Assembly (NCBI GenBank): GCA_023512375.1
Contig: JAILZS010000017.1
Coordinates: forward strand, 1 to 48,666
Origin: Bacillota bacterium
Lineage (GTDB): Bacteria; Bacillota; Sulfobacillia; JAJZYS01; JAILZS01
Direction: 5' to 3'
Length of the DNA: 48,666 nucleotides
This document shows positions 26,201-33,158 of this stretch, piece by piece. The position numbers were made by a program, and so were the translations under genes. Below the pieces are notes generated by a model that was not told the origin of the DNA, made no database searches, and saw only the letters and a program-made list of their open reading frames with translations. How positions within the stretch are numbered: the first letter of the stretch is position 1; every line of letters begins with the position of its first letter.

Positions 26201-26261
26201 CGAGCCAGCGCGCCCCGGATCGGAAGGGGCGGACGGCTGGCGTGGCGACCGTCGCGGCCAT
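23205..26261 (-). CDS. Giant MacA/HlyD-type adaptor with a very long helical stretch
   Basis: 1,018 residues, against roughly 350-450 for ordinary adaptors of MacAB-like exporters. An N-terminal anchor (about 18-36) is followed by the first half of a lipoyl-like domain (VSVTGTVQP...VRPGQTVRAGQVLAVL, about 63-108). About 590 residues of Ala/Gln/Asp-rich heptad-like sequence follow (about 112-705), broken at intervals by APP-type linkers. The second lipoyl half (LRAPVAGLVTAVDVSPGQ, from 711), beta-barrel regions, a Gly-rich insert (about 870-908) and a Gly/Ala tail complete it. Two cysteines (C401 and C416) flank a Ser/Gly loop exactly midway through the helical part. In Gram-negatives the hairpin contacts TolC; here its partner is unknown and could be in the thick wall or S-layer. 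Confidence 0.85.
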   Translation of the reverse strand: MAATVATPAVRPFRSGARWLGAALAAALVAGGAVAYVKTRPAPNPWAGLPTFTVERADLTQTVSVTGTVQPQSAYAVVPAQAGTVAQVLVRPGQTVRAGQVLAVLTQPGLAQQLAIDRANLAQAVDKLRQLTAPPPATTLASNRASIAKAVVALQQAETQLAATRHPLTPAQVENNQATIAKARDALAAARASLEALTAPPTPATVEANTANLKKAQAQVVSARIALAQAEENLKNDTSAQQSLLSAQATLTQAQTAVRQDQLSLASAKAKLAADVAPPTALALAADEDNLQKAQLALTQAQAALADEQAVVQADFQSQLASDQSALAQAQAQVNADSAAVTRAQEQLAADQADPSATSAQVLAAQASLTQAQGNLSDAEAALTADESSLSADIQVEDAACSGSGSVSSSGSTLSCPQAEAQVAQAQAAVTRDQTAIATDQANLEAAQANLAQAQAPAAASGTVLAADQANLAQAESNLQVAQANAAAAQANLAQAQTDGVNTPQNRATLDQLQAQVAQDQLAVKAAQDALRQAEAPVASATLTQDQDAVQAAQDQLTQAEQTVANDQAAYRLAQTAAAAGTRQAELAVQADEENLIQAEASLASTQASIRASVQPAPSSLVQARIGVAEAQASLQGTIAQAKASASPSPYSVRQAEEQVASARASLAAAEAAAKAAVAPPPAAEVAADQAAVAQAQDQLAAEEQVAAALTLRAPVAGLVTAVDVSPGQEASPGSAAFTLAAGGAGAMEVSAAVPQNQVFEVRPGQAASVAVTSSGLTLAGRVTAVQPQAVTSSGVPEWPVTIAVDPPANASQALLPGATADVTITTQTVRNAIVIPSYALQTLGRLTGVYVAGPLPKGTRVLSLSGRRAGGARTGAFAPGGAGGRGGGAGAGRGFGTGGRGQGGASNFRLPFAGGSAFAFAVAPGVEFVPVVTGLETATQVQVLRGLSVGERIYPYTPQEIAAAAAASGTQAGGVRIGGGLGGLGFGGGFGGGFAGRRDFGGGGAGAGAAGAAGAGS

Positions 26262-26529
26262 CTCTCTTCTCTCCTCCGCTGCCCGGCGTCCTGGAAGCCC
26301 GTTCCGGGCCCACGCTAGCAGGGAGGCGGGGGCGACGGGTTAACGCACGCTTAGAGCTGCCTTGGCATTGGCTTGGAACCGTTGCCCGGGGAGCAAATGC
26401 CAACCAGGATCGCGCTCACGAGCCGCCGAGCGATACAGCCTTGACATGTGAGGAAAGACCAGTTCGTCGCGGCGGCAGGAACGGGGATGGGGAGGAAGAA
26501 CCAGGCGACGTTGGCAAGGAGGTCCAAGC

Positions 26530-29500
26530 ATGCCGGAGGCTCGCCGCCCCCGCCCGATCCCGGGCGCCCTGCTGGCGGTCGGGCTGGCGCTTTCCGTGGC
26601 GGCGGCCCCGCCCGCCGCTCGCTCGGCGCCGCCGCCCCTGCGCCTTCCCGCCCTCGCCCCGCCGCGCGCCCCCGCCCGGCCGGGGCACTCGCCCCCGCCC
26701 GGGCGCACCCGCGGCCAGACCGCGCCGGCGCCGGCCCCCTCCCCCGCCTGGCAGCCCATCGGCCCCTCCCCCCTCCTGGGCTTCGGGCCCGGGCCGGTGA
26801 GCGGGCGGGTCACCGCCATCGTCCCTGCCTCCGACGGCGTCCTGTACGTCGGCAGCGCCGGAGGGGGGGTGTGGGCCTCGAAGGACGGCGGCGCCACCTG
26901 GACGCCGCTCACCGACGGCCAGCCCGATCTGGCCATCGGCGCCCTCGCCGTCGACCCCGCCGACCCCCAGGTGGTGTACGCCGGCACGGGCGAGGACGAC
27001 CAGGCGGTGGACAGCTTCTACGGCGCCGGCCTGCTCAAGAGCGCCGACGGCGGCCAGACGTGGACGCTCCTCGGGCAGGACGTGTTCGGCGGCGGCCACT
27101 TCTCCGCCCTCGCCGTCGACCCCGCCGACCCGGCCGTCGTGTACGCGGCCGGGGACTTCGGCCTTTGGCGCTCCCAGGACGGCGGCGTCACATGGAGCCG
27201 GCTTGCGGTGGCGACATCCGGGGGAGGGGCGCCCAACGTCACCTCCCTGCTCCTCGACCCGGCCGACCCCCAGACCCTGTACGCGGGCGTGGAAGGCGTG
27301 GGGGTGGAGCGGTCGCAGGACGGCGGCGCCACCTGGCAGGTCCTCTCCGGCGGCCTGCCGACGGGGGCGGGGGTGGGGCGCGTCGCCCTCGCCCTGGCGC
27401 CGCCCTCCCCCTCGGGCCCGGGCCCCCTGTACGCCGCTTTCTCCTCCGACGCCCAGGCCACCTCGGGCGACCTCTTGGGCCTGTACGAGAGCGTCGACGG
27501 CGGCGACGCTTGGAGCCAGCTCACCGTCCCGGACTACATGGGCTACGCCTACGCCTACGGCAGCGGCGCCACCGGCCAGGGCTACTACGACAACGCCCTG
27601 GCCGTCGACCCCCTCGACCCCCGGGTGGTGTACGCCGGCGGCATCGCGCTGATGACCAGCGCCGACGGCGGCCTCTCCTGGACGGACGTCGGGCAGGCGG
27701 ACGGCATCCACGTCGACGTCCACGCCCTCGCCTTCGACGCCCAGGGCGACCTGTACGTCGGCACGGACGGCGGGGTGTGGGAGATCCCCGCCCAGGGGGC
27801 GGTGCGGGACCTCAACGCGGGCCTCGACATCACGCAGTTCTACCCCGGCCTGGCCGCCGTCGGCCCCGGGCCCGGACTCCTCGCCGGATCGCAGGACAAC
27901 GGCACGGACGTGTACACCGGGTCGCCCGCCTGGTCGGCGGCGCCCAACGCCTGCGGCGACGGGTCGGGCAACGCGGTCGACCCCCTGGACGCCGGCGTAT
28001 GGTTTGCCGCCTGCGCCGGCGGCGGCCTGCAGGTGACGACCGACGCGGGTCAGAGCTGGCGCACGATCACGCCCCCCACCGCCCACGCGGCGCCGTGGCT
28101 CTCCCCCCTCGCCGTCGCCCCCGCCCCCCAGACGCCCGCCGACCCCGCGCTGTACGTGGGGGAGACGAACGTATGGCGGACGACCGACGACGGCGCCACC
28201 TGGACGCGCCTCACCGACTTCCCCGACGCCGCTTCCGGCGCCGTCGTCTCCGCCCTGGCCGTCGCCCCCTCCGACCCCTCCGTCGTCTACGCCGGCCTGG
28301 GCGACGGCGCCCTGTACATGAGCGAGGACGCGGGCGCCACCTGGTCGCAGGTGCCCCTCCCGGACGGGGCGGGCGGCAGGGGAGGGGGGCGGTGGATCAC
28401 CCACGTCGCCGTCTCCCCCCAGGACCCCTACCGGGTGGGCGTCACGTTCAGCGGCCACGCCTTCCCCCAGTCCTCGCCCTCGGGACCGCACGTCCTGGTG
28501 ACCCAGGACATCTCGGCCCCCAATCCCGCCTGGCAGGACGTGACGGGCGACCTGCCGCCCTCCCCGACGAACGCCCTCCTCATGCTGGGGGCGGGGGGCG
28601 ACACGTTGGTGGTGGCCGCCGACGCCGGCGTCTTCGTCTCCACCCGGCCGGGGGTGTGGCGCCCGTTGGGGAGCGGTCTTCCCGCCGCCCAGGTGGTGGA
28701 CGTGGGGGTGGTGGGCGCGGACCTCGTGGCCCTGACGCACGGCCGGGGGGCGTGGGAGCTCCCCCTGGCCAGCCTCACGCAGGTGGAGGTGGCGCTGTCG
28801 GCCGATACGGTCACGGCCGGCACCCCGGTGGCGATCGCGCTGTCGGCGCTGGACGCGGCGGGAAACCCCCTGGCCGGCCTCACCCTGCAGCTCGCGGTCA
28901 CCGGCACCCTCCGCCCCGGCGGCCTTTCCGCCCAGACGGTCACCACCGACGCCCAGGGCCAGGCCCAGGCCACCTATACGGACACGCGAGCGGGCGACGC
29001 CGGCACGGTGGAGGCCGTCGGTCCCGCCGGCGCCGTGGTGGCGGCAAGCTCCCAGCTCACGGTGACGCCGGCGGCGCCCGCCGCCGTCCGCCCCGTGGGC
29101 GCGGCGCCGACGGCCCCGGCGGGCCGGGCGGTCACCCTGGCCTTCCTCGTCACCGACGCCTACGGCAACCCCGTCCCCGGCGTGCCGGTGACCTTCTCCG
29201 TCACCGGCAGCCTGAAGGCGGCCGACCTGCGGGCGGCGTCCGCCGCCACCGACGCGTCCGGCCTGGCGCGGGTCACGTACGCCGACCCCACGCCGGGCGA
29301 CCGGGGGAGCGTGGTGGCCTCTCTCCCCGGGGGAGAGAGCGCCCAGGCACCCCTGGCCGTCGCCGCCCTGCCCCCGGCGGTGCTCGCCCTCACGATGGAC
29401 GGGCGCCCGCTGCGCCTCGTCCTGTCGCCCTCGCCGCCCCTGGGTCGGGCGGTGACGGTTCGCCTTCGGGCCGAGGTGGGCGGCTATCTCCTCGCCCTGC

Positions 29501-29838
29501 CCCCGCTCCGCGTCCTGGTCGCATCGCCGGGCAAGGCGCGGGTGCTCGACCCGGCGGCGGGCCGTGCACGCCGGGCGGCGGCCGGGTCTTCAGCCGCCTA
29601 CCTCCTCCTGCCGCTGGTGGTCGCCCCCCCGGCCGGGCCGCCCCAGGCCATCGTCCTCGACCTGGAGCGCGGGCGGCGGCCGGCGGCGGTGTGGGCGTTG
29701 CCGACGGCCGCCTACGGGCGGCGCGCAGTGCGGGTGGCCGGACCCTACCTGCCGCGCCGGGAGCGGGGGACGGTGCTCGTCGCCGTCCTGGCCTGGCCGG
29801 GAGGGCGCCTCGTCACCACCGTGCCCCGCCCCCGGTGA
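26530..29838 (+). CDS. Exported BNR/sortilin-like propeller protein with Ig-like domains
   Basis: 1,102 residues. A signal peptide (about 10-32) and a Pro-rich linker precede a long series of BNR/Asp-box repeats, S-x-D-G-G-x-T-W, for example SKDGGATWTP, SADGGQTWT, SQDGGVTWS and SEDAGATWS, alternating with VDPADPxVVYAG strands. This fold is shared with sortilin (VPS10), photosystem assembly factors and xyloglucanases. From about residue 755 there are two bacterial Ig-like (Big_1/invasin) repeats, each with the YGNPVPGVPVTFSVTG or AAGNPLAGL pattern, then a C-terminal module. AAGGAGG lies seven bases before the ATG. Binding of polysaccharide or protein at the cell surface is likely; catalytic residues could not be assigned. 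Confidence 0.85.
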   Translation: MPEARRPRPIPGALLAVGLALSVAAAPPAARSAPPPLRLPALAPPRAPARPGHSPPPGRTRGQTAPAPAPSPAWQPIGPSPLLGFGPGPVSGRVTAIVPASDGVLYVGSAGGGVWASKDGGATWTPLTDGQPDLAIGALAVDPADPQVVYAGTGEDDQAVDSFYGAGLLKSADGGQTWTLLGQDVFGGGHFSALAVDPADPAVVYAAGDFGLWRSQDGGVTWSRLAVATSGGGAPNVTSLLLDPADPQTLYAGVEGVGVERSQDGGATWQVLSGGLPTGAGVGRVALALAPPSPSGPGPLYAAFSSDAQATSGDLLGLYESVDGGDAWSQLTVPDYMGYAYAYGSGATGQGYYDNALAVDPLDPRVVYAGGIALMTSADGGLSWTDVGQADGIHVDVHALAFDAQGDLYVGTDGGVWEIPAQGAVRDLNAGLDITQFYPGLAAVGPGPGLLAGSQDNGTDVYTGSPAWSAAPNACGDGSGNAVDPLDAGVWFAACAGGGLQVTTDAGQSWRTITPPTAHAAPWLSPLAVAPAPQTPADPALYVGETNVWRTTDDGATWTRLTDFPDAASGAVVSALAVAPSDPSVVYAGLGDGALYMSEDAGATWSQVPLPDGAGGRGGGRWITHVAVSPQDPYRVGVTFSGHAFPQSSPSGPHVLVTQDISAPNPAWQDVTGDLPPSPTNALLMLGAGGDTLVVAADAGVFVSTRPGVWRPLGSGLPAAQVVDVGVVGADLVALTHGRGAWELPLASLTQVEVALSADTVTAGTPVAIALSALDAAGNPLAGLTLQLAVTGTLRPGGLSAQTVTTDAQGQAQATYTDTRAGDAGTVEAVGPAGAVVAASSQLTVTPAAPAAVRPVGAAPTAPAGRAVTLAFLVTDAYGNPVPGVPVTFSVTGSLKAADLRAASAATDASGLARVTYADPTPGDRGSVVASLPGGESAQAPLAVAALPPAVLALTMDGRPLRLVLSPSPPLGRAVTVRLRAEVGGYLLALPPLRVLVASPGKARVLDPAAGRARRAAAGSSAAYLLLPLVVAPPAGPPQAIVLDLERGRRPAAVWALPTAAYGRRAVRVAGPYLPRRERGTVLVAVLAWPGGRLVTTVPRPR

Positions 29839-29844
29839 GCGGCC

Positions 29845-30432
29845 CTAGCCGCTCGAGCCGGCGCTCGGCTTGGCCGCCCCCGTGCCGGAGCGGGGCGGCC
29901 AGCCGTGCTGGATGAAGGCGTCGATCTCCTGCGTCGCCTGCGCCATCATGGCCGCACGGAGGCCGCTTACGCTCTTGCCGCGGGCGGTGGCGATCTGGGC
30001 CGGCGTGCGCCCGCTCCGGAGCTCGGTCCAAAGCGCCCTCGGAGTCATCCCCAGGTAGGAGGCCATCGCACGCAGCATGGCGCGGCGCGGCCCCATGCCC
30101 GCCCAGCGCGGCCCCGGCGCCGGGGGCGCGCCGGGCGCCCCCGTGCGAGGGGCGGTGGGCGGGAGCGCGCCCATGGGCCGCCCCGCCATACCTGCCCGCA
30201 TGCCCACCGCCGGCGCACGGCCCGTGCCCAGCGGCGCCGGCGCCCGCCGCATGGGTCCGGGGACGGCCGGCGCCCGCCGGGCGGGCGCCCCGGGCGCCGG
30301 GCGCTGCAAGGGCCGCCCCGTGCCGCCCGGCCCGCACCCCGTCAACCCGACGCCGACGAGAACCGCGCCTGACGCCAAGACCGCGGCGAGCGCGCGCCGG
30401 CGCCGGTGTCCCCCATCACCTCGTGTCGCCAC
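29845..30432 (-). CDS. Lipoprotein with Pro/Met-rich linker and C-terminal helical domain
   Basis: 195 residues from GTG 30432, which has GGAGGGGAGG about eight bases upstream. RRRR and a hydrophobic stretch lead to a lipobox, GVGLTGC, so the mature protein should begin at a lipid-modified Cys near residue 32. A low-complexity Pro/Ala/Arg/Met/Gly linker follows (about 40-125). The helical C-terminus (LGMTPRALWTELRSGRTPAQ, then ARGKSVSGLRAAMM) resembles short domains in YckD/DUF2680-type exported proteins. It converges with the BNR protein with six bases between stops. Function unknown; the methionine-rich linker could bind copper, which is speculation. Confidence 0.7.
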   Translation of the reverse strand: MATRGDGGHRRRRALAAVLASGAVLVGVGLTGCGPGGTGRPLQRPAPGAPARRAPAVPGPMRRAPAPLGTGRAPAVGMRAGMAGRPMGALPPTAPRTGAPGAPPAPGPRWAGMGPRRAMLRAMASYLGMTPRALWTELRSGRTPAQIATARGKSVSGLRAAMMAQATQEIDAFIQHGWPPRSGTGAAKPSAGSSG

Positions 30433-30589
30433 CCGATCGACCTCCCCTCCGTCGTCGCCATCGTCCGTAGTGTCCCCGCCCCGGGCGCGAACGTCGGCCC
30501 CGGTCGCCGGCAATGCCTGGCACGGCCGCCAGCGCCGCCTTGCCGCGGCGATGCCCGCGGCGCATGCTGACGCCGGGAGGGATTGGTCG

Positions 30590-30940
30590 ATGGCGCTCAC
30601 GGTGTGCGTGCCGGTGACGGAGGCGGGGGAGGTGGACGCGCGCTGGGGGAGGGCGGCGCGCGTCGCCTTGGCCACGGTGGAGGCGGGGGAGGTCGCCGCC
30701 TGGCGCGAGGTGGAGGTGGGCTGGGACGTCCGCCACGACCTGGCGGGGGAGGGGCGCCACCACGCCGAGGTGGCGCGCTTCCTCACCCAGCACGGCGTGG
30801 GGGCGGTGGTCGCCGCCGGCATGGGCGAACCCATGCGGCACATGCTCGGGCGGCTGGGGGTCGAGGTGCATCTGGGGGCGGCGGGAGACGCCCGCGCCGC
30901 CGTGGCGGCGTACGCGCGCTCCTTGGCCGAGGGGAGCTGA
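30590..30940 (+). CDS. NifX/NafY-type (dinitrogenase cofactor) domain protein, orphan
   Basis: 116-residue cytoplasmic protein of the Nitro_FeMo-Co family (NifX, NafY, NifB C-terminus, MTH1175). The fold is visible in an N-terminal VPVTEAGEVDARWGRAARVAL block, VEVGWDVRHDLAGEGRHH, and the Rossmann-like end FLTQHGVGAVVAAGMGEPM. In nitrogen fixers these proteins carry iron-molybdenum precursors, but many members occur in non-fixers with unknown roles. No nif gene is nearby. The ATG at 30590 has GGGAGG nine bases upstream. The following deacetylase homologue starts 65 bases later. Confidence 0.85.
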   Translation: MALTVCVPVTEAGEVDARWGRAARVALATVEAGEVAAWREVEVGWDVRHDLAGEGRHHAEVARFLTQHGVGAVVAAGMGEPMRHMLGRLGVEVHLGAAGDARAAVAAYARSLAEGS

Positions 30941-31005
30941 CCTCCCCCGTTCCCGGCAGGAGGGCGCGTGCGGGAGGCGAATGGCCTCGACCGGAGGTCG
31001 TCTGG

Positions 31006-31944
31006 TTGGCGTTTCCGGCCTGGAGGTCCGCCCCGGTGGTCCTCGCCCTCTCCCTCGCCCTGACGGCGGCGCCTGCGCTGGGCGGATCGCGCCCCGTCCT
31101 GCCGGCCGCCGCGGGAGCGGGCCCACCGCCGCCGCCCCCGGTCCTGGTCTACGTCTGGCACCAGGTGGCGCCCCCCGGCTGGCCCCTCACGCACGGGTGG
31201 GAGACGGTGACCCCGGCGCACTTCGCGCGCGACTGCGCCTGGATCGCCTCCCACCACCTGGCCACCCTCACGGCGAAGGAGTTCCTGCGCTATCTCGAGG
31301 GCCGCTACCGCCCGTCGGGCCCAGCCCTCTATCTCACGTTCGACAACGGCCTGGAGGGCGTCTACCGCTTCGCCTTCCCCATCCTCGAGCGCTACCGCCT
31401 GCACGCCACCCTGTTCGTCATCGCTCACCGCACGTTGAAGAGCCACGCCGGCGGTCGCGACCGCGCCTACCTCACCTGGCCGCAGCTCAGGGCCATGCTG
31501 CGCTCGGGCCTGGTGGACGTGCAGGCGGAGGCGAGCGGCTTGCACGGCTGGCAGCGCGTCCTCGGTCAGCCCGAGCCGCTCGTCGACCCGGGCGCAGGGG
31601 AGACGCTGGCCCGCTACCGCGACCGCCTGGCGTCCGACTTCGCCGCCCAGCGCAGGGCCTTCCTCACCCACCTGGGGTACGCGCCCACGCTCCTCGTGTG
31701 GCCGTTCTCCGCCCGCACGCCGCTTGCCGCCGCGGTGGCCCGGCGCTACGGCATCCGGGCCTCCTTCCTGGTCGGGGTGGGGTTCGCCGTGCCGGGCGAG
31801 ACCGACGCGGTGCCGCGCAACAGCGTGAGCCAGGGGTGGGAGAACCTCCCCTTGTCCGTGCTGCGGCTGGAGCGCGTGTGGCGCACGGGCGACGGCGGGG
31901 TTTCCGTCCACTACCTCCTGGGGGGCCGTGCCCGGGGGAGGTAG
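31006..31944 (+). CDS. Exported polysaccharide deacetylase homologue with altered metal ligands
   Basis: 312 residues. A signal-peptide-like N-terminus (about 8-25) and a Pro run lead to a NodB/PgaB-like deacetylase domain: YVWHQVAP, ALYLTFDNGLEGVYRFAFP, then HATLFVIAHR. In active enzymes the TFDDG motif supplies the catalytic and a metal-binding Asp; here the second Asp is Asn (TFDN). The usual metal-binding SHTxxxH element is VQAEASGLHG, keeping one His only. Loss of activity or altered chemistry is therefore likely. TTG 31006 (GGAGG seven bases upstream) is preferred because it keeps a basic residue before the hydrophobic stretch; GTG 31036 is possible. An exported unknown protein follows 31 bases later. 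Confidence 0.75.
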   Translation: MAFPAWRSAPVVLALSLALTAAPALGGSRPVLPAAAGAGPPPPPPVLVYVWHQVAPPGWPLTHGWETVTPAHFARDCAWIASHHLATLTAKEFLRYLEGRYRPSGPALYLTFDNGLEGVYRFAFPILERYRLHATLFVIAHRTLKSHAGGRDRAYLTWPQLRAMLRSGLVDVQAEASGLHGWQRVLGQPEPLVDPGAGETLARYRDRLASDFAAQRRAFLTHLGYAPTLLVWPFSARTPLAAAVARRYGIRASFLVGVGFAVPGETDAVPRNSVSQGWENLPLSVLRLERVWRTGDGGVSVHYLLGGRARGR

Positions 31945-31975
31945 GCGTCCAAGGCGTAAGGAAGGGGGCGGAGGC

Positions 31976-33025
31976 GTGGCGCGATGGCGGGCGGCGGTCC
32001 TGGCGGCCGTGTTGGTCGCGGCGGGGGCGGACGCCTGGCGGGTGGTGGCGCGGGGCAACCTGGCCGGCCCGTTCTGGGCGGCGGAGAGCCCCGACGGCCT
32101 GGTGACCCTGGGCCACACCGCCGTGCCGGCGTGGGAGCTGGGCTACACGGGGGGCGGGGTGGTGGAGGTGCCCACCTCCCTCGAACTCGTGGCCACGGGC
32201 GCCGTCCTCTTCCGCACCCCCCCGGGGTGGGCGATCCTCAACGTGGCGGCGTCGACCGACGGCGTGGTGCTCACCGAGGGGCCGGTGTCCGAGGTGGGCG
32301 AGGGCGTCCTCGCCGCGGCGGTCTGGCACCTCGTGGCCATCCCTTGGTTTGGGCGCGCGCGCGTGGCCGTAAGCTCGGCCGCACACGGGGCGCGAAGCGG
32401 CGTCACCGACCTGGCGGCGGCGGGCGAGTACTTCGGGGCGACGATTCTCTACACCCCGCCGGGGGGGCGCACGCCCACCGCCACCTTTCTGGCCGAGGGA
32501 CGCTTCGACCGCCCCGGGGGGGTGGCGATGCACTACACGGCGGGCGGCTACTTACCCACCACGCTGGCCTTGGATGTACAGGGGAGGGCGGTGGTGGGGT
32601 CGCTCGCCTACTTCGGCACGGGCGGCGGCGACGTGCCCTTTCCCGCCGGCGCCCACGTCCTGGCCGTGTGGCTGCACGGCGGCGTCCTCTTGCCCGGGCC
32701 GGGGGGCGTGTACGCCGTCGGCGCCCACGCCGTCGAGCGCGTCGCGGCCCACGGCCGCTCCGCCACGGTGCGCCGCTTCCCGGCGGGCGAGACGGTGGCC
32801 TGGGCGGCGGGGAGCGAGAACGGCCTCGCCGTCGCCCTCACCGGGCCGGGCGGGCGCATCGCCACCTGGACGCTGGGGGGCGTGCCGCGGGGGTTCGGCC
32901 TGGCCGGCGCCCAGGGGCTGGAGGTGATCACCCTCACCGGCAACGGCGCCGCCGCCGTCGCCCTCGCCTTCACCCGCTCGGGCCTGGAGCTGCGCGTGCG
33001 CGGCTGGCCGATGGGAGGCGCCTGA
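31976..33025 (+). CDS. Exported protein of unknown function, beta-rich
   Basis: 349 residues from GTG 31976, with GGAGG just upstream. A hydrophobic N-terminal segment (about 5-20) indicates export or anchoring. The rest is a run of short beta-strands with Gly-rich turns and repeated VxxVxxH and VGSLAYFGTGGG-like elements, as in beta-propellers, but no named family is recognisable. It lies 31 bases after the deacetylase homologue in the same direction, so they are probably co-transcribed and may act together on a cell-surface polymer. No catalytic motif is seen. Confidence 0.65.
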   Translation: MARWRAAVLAAVLVAAGADAWRVVARGNLAGPFWAAESPDGLVTLGHTAVPAWELGYTGGGVVEVPTSLELVATGAVLFRTPPGWAILNVAASTDGVVLTEGPVSEVGEGVLAAAVWHLVAIPWFGRARVAVSSAAHGARSGVTDLAAAGEYFGATILYTPPGGRTPTATFLAEGRFDRPGGVAMHYTAGGYLPTTLALDVQGRAVVGSLAYFGTGGGDVPFPAGAHVLAVWLHGGVLLPGPGGVYAVGAHAVERVAAHGRSATVRRFPAGETVAWAAGSENGLAVALTGPGGRIATWTLGGVPRGFGLAGAQGLEVITLTGNGAAAVALAFTRSGLELRVRGWPMGGA

Positions 33026-33158
33026 CCCCCCCGCCGGGCCGGCCCCGGGTCGGCGGGCACCGGCCGGCGGCGTGCAGGGATGGGGCCCGGCGCCGCCCAA
33101 CCCTTCCCCCAGGGCGCGCTGCGCCCGAGGCACCAGGTGCGGGCGGGAGGCGTGGACG

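Noticed and set aside
23778-26318. Long plus-strand frame opposite the giant adaptor
   Set aside because: Its Gly/Leu/Arg repeats are only the complement of the adaptor's Ala/Gln repeats.
26441-26469. TTGACA upstream of the BNR gene as a promoter
   Set aside because: The hexamer 17 bases downstream is TCGTCG, which does not resemble a -10.
26416-28740. Long minus-strand open frame opposite the BNR protein
   Set aside because: It mirrors the codon bias of the plus-strand gene and gives low-complexity Gly/Val/His text. The plus-strand gene has a signal peptide, repeats and a ribosome binding site.
30433-32118. Minus-strand open frame extending the lipoprotein gene upstream
   Set aside because: The extension is antisense to the NifX-type and deacetylase genes and has no family features. 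The lipobox and ribosome binding site fix the start at 30432.
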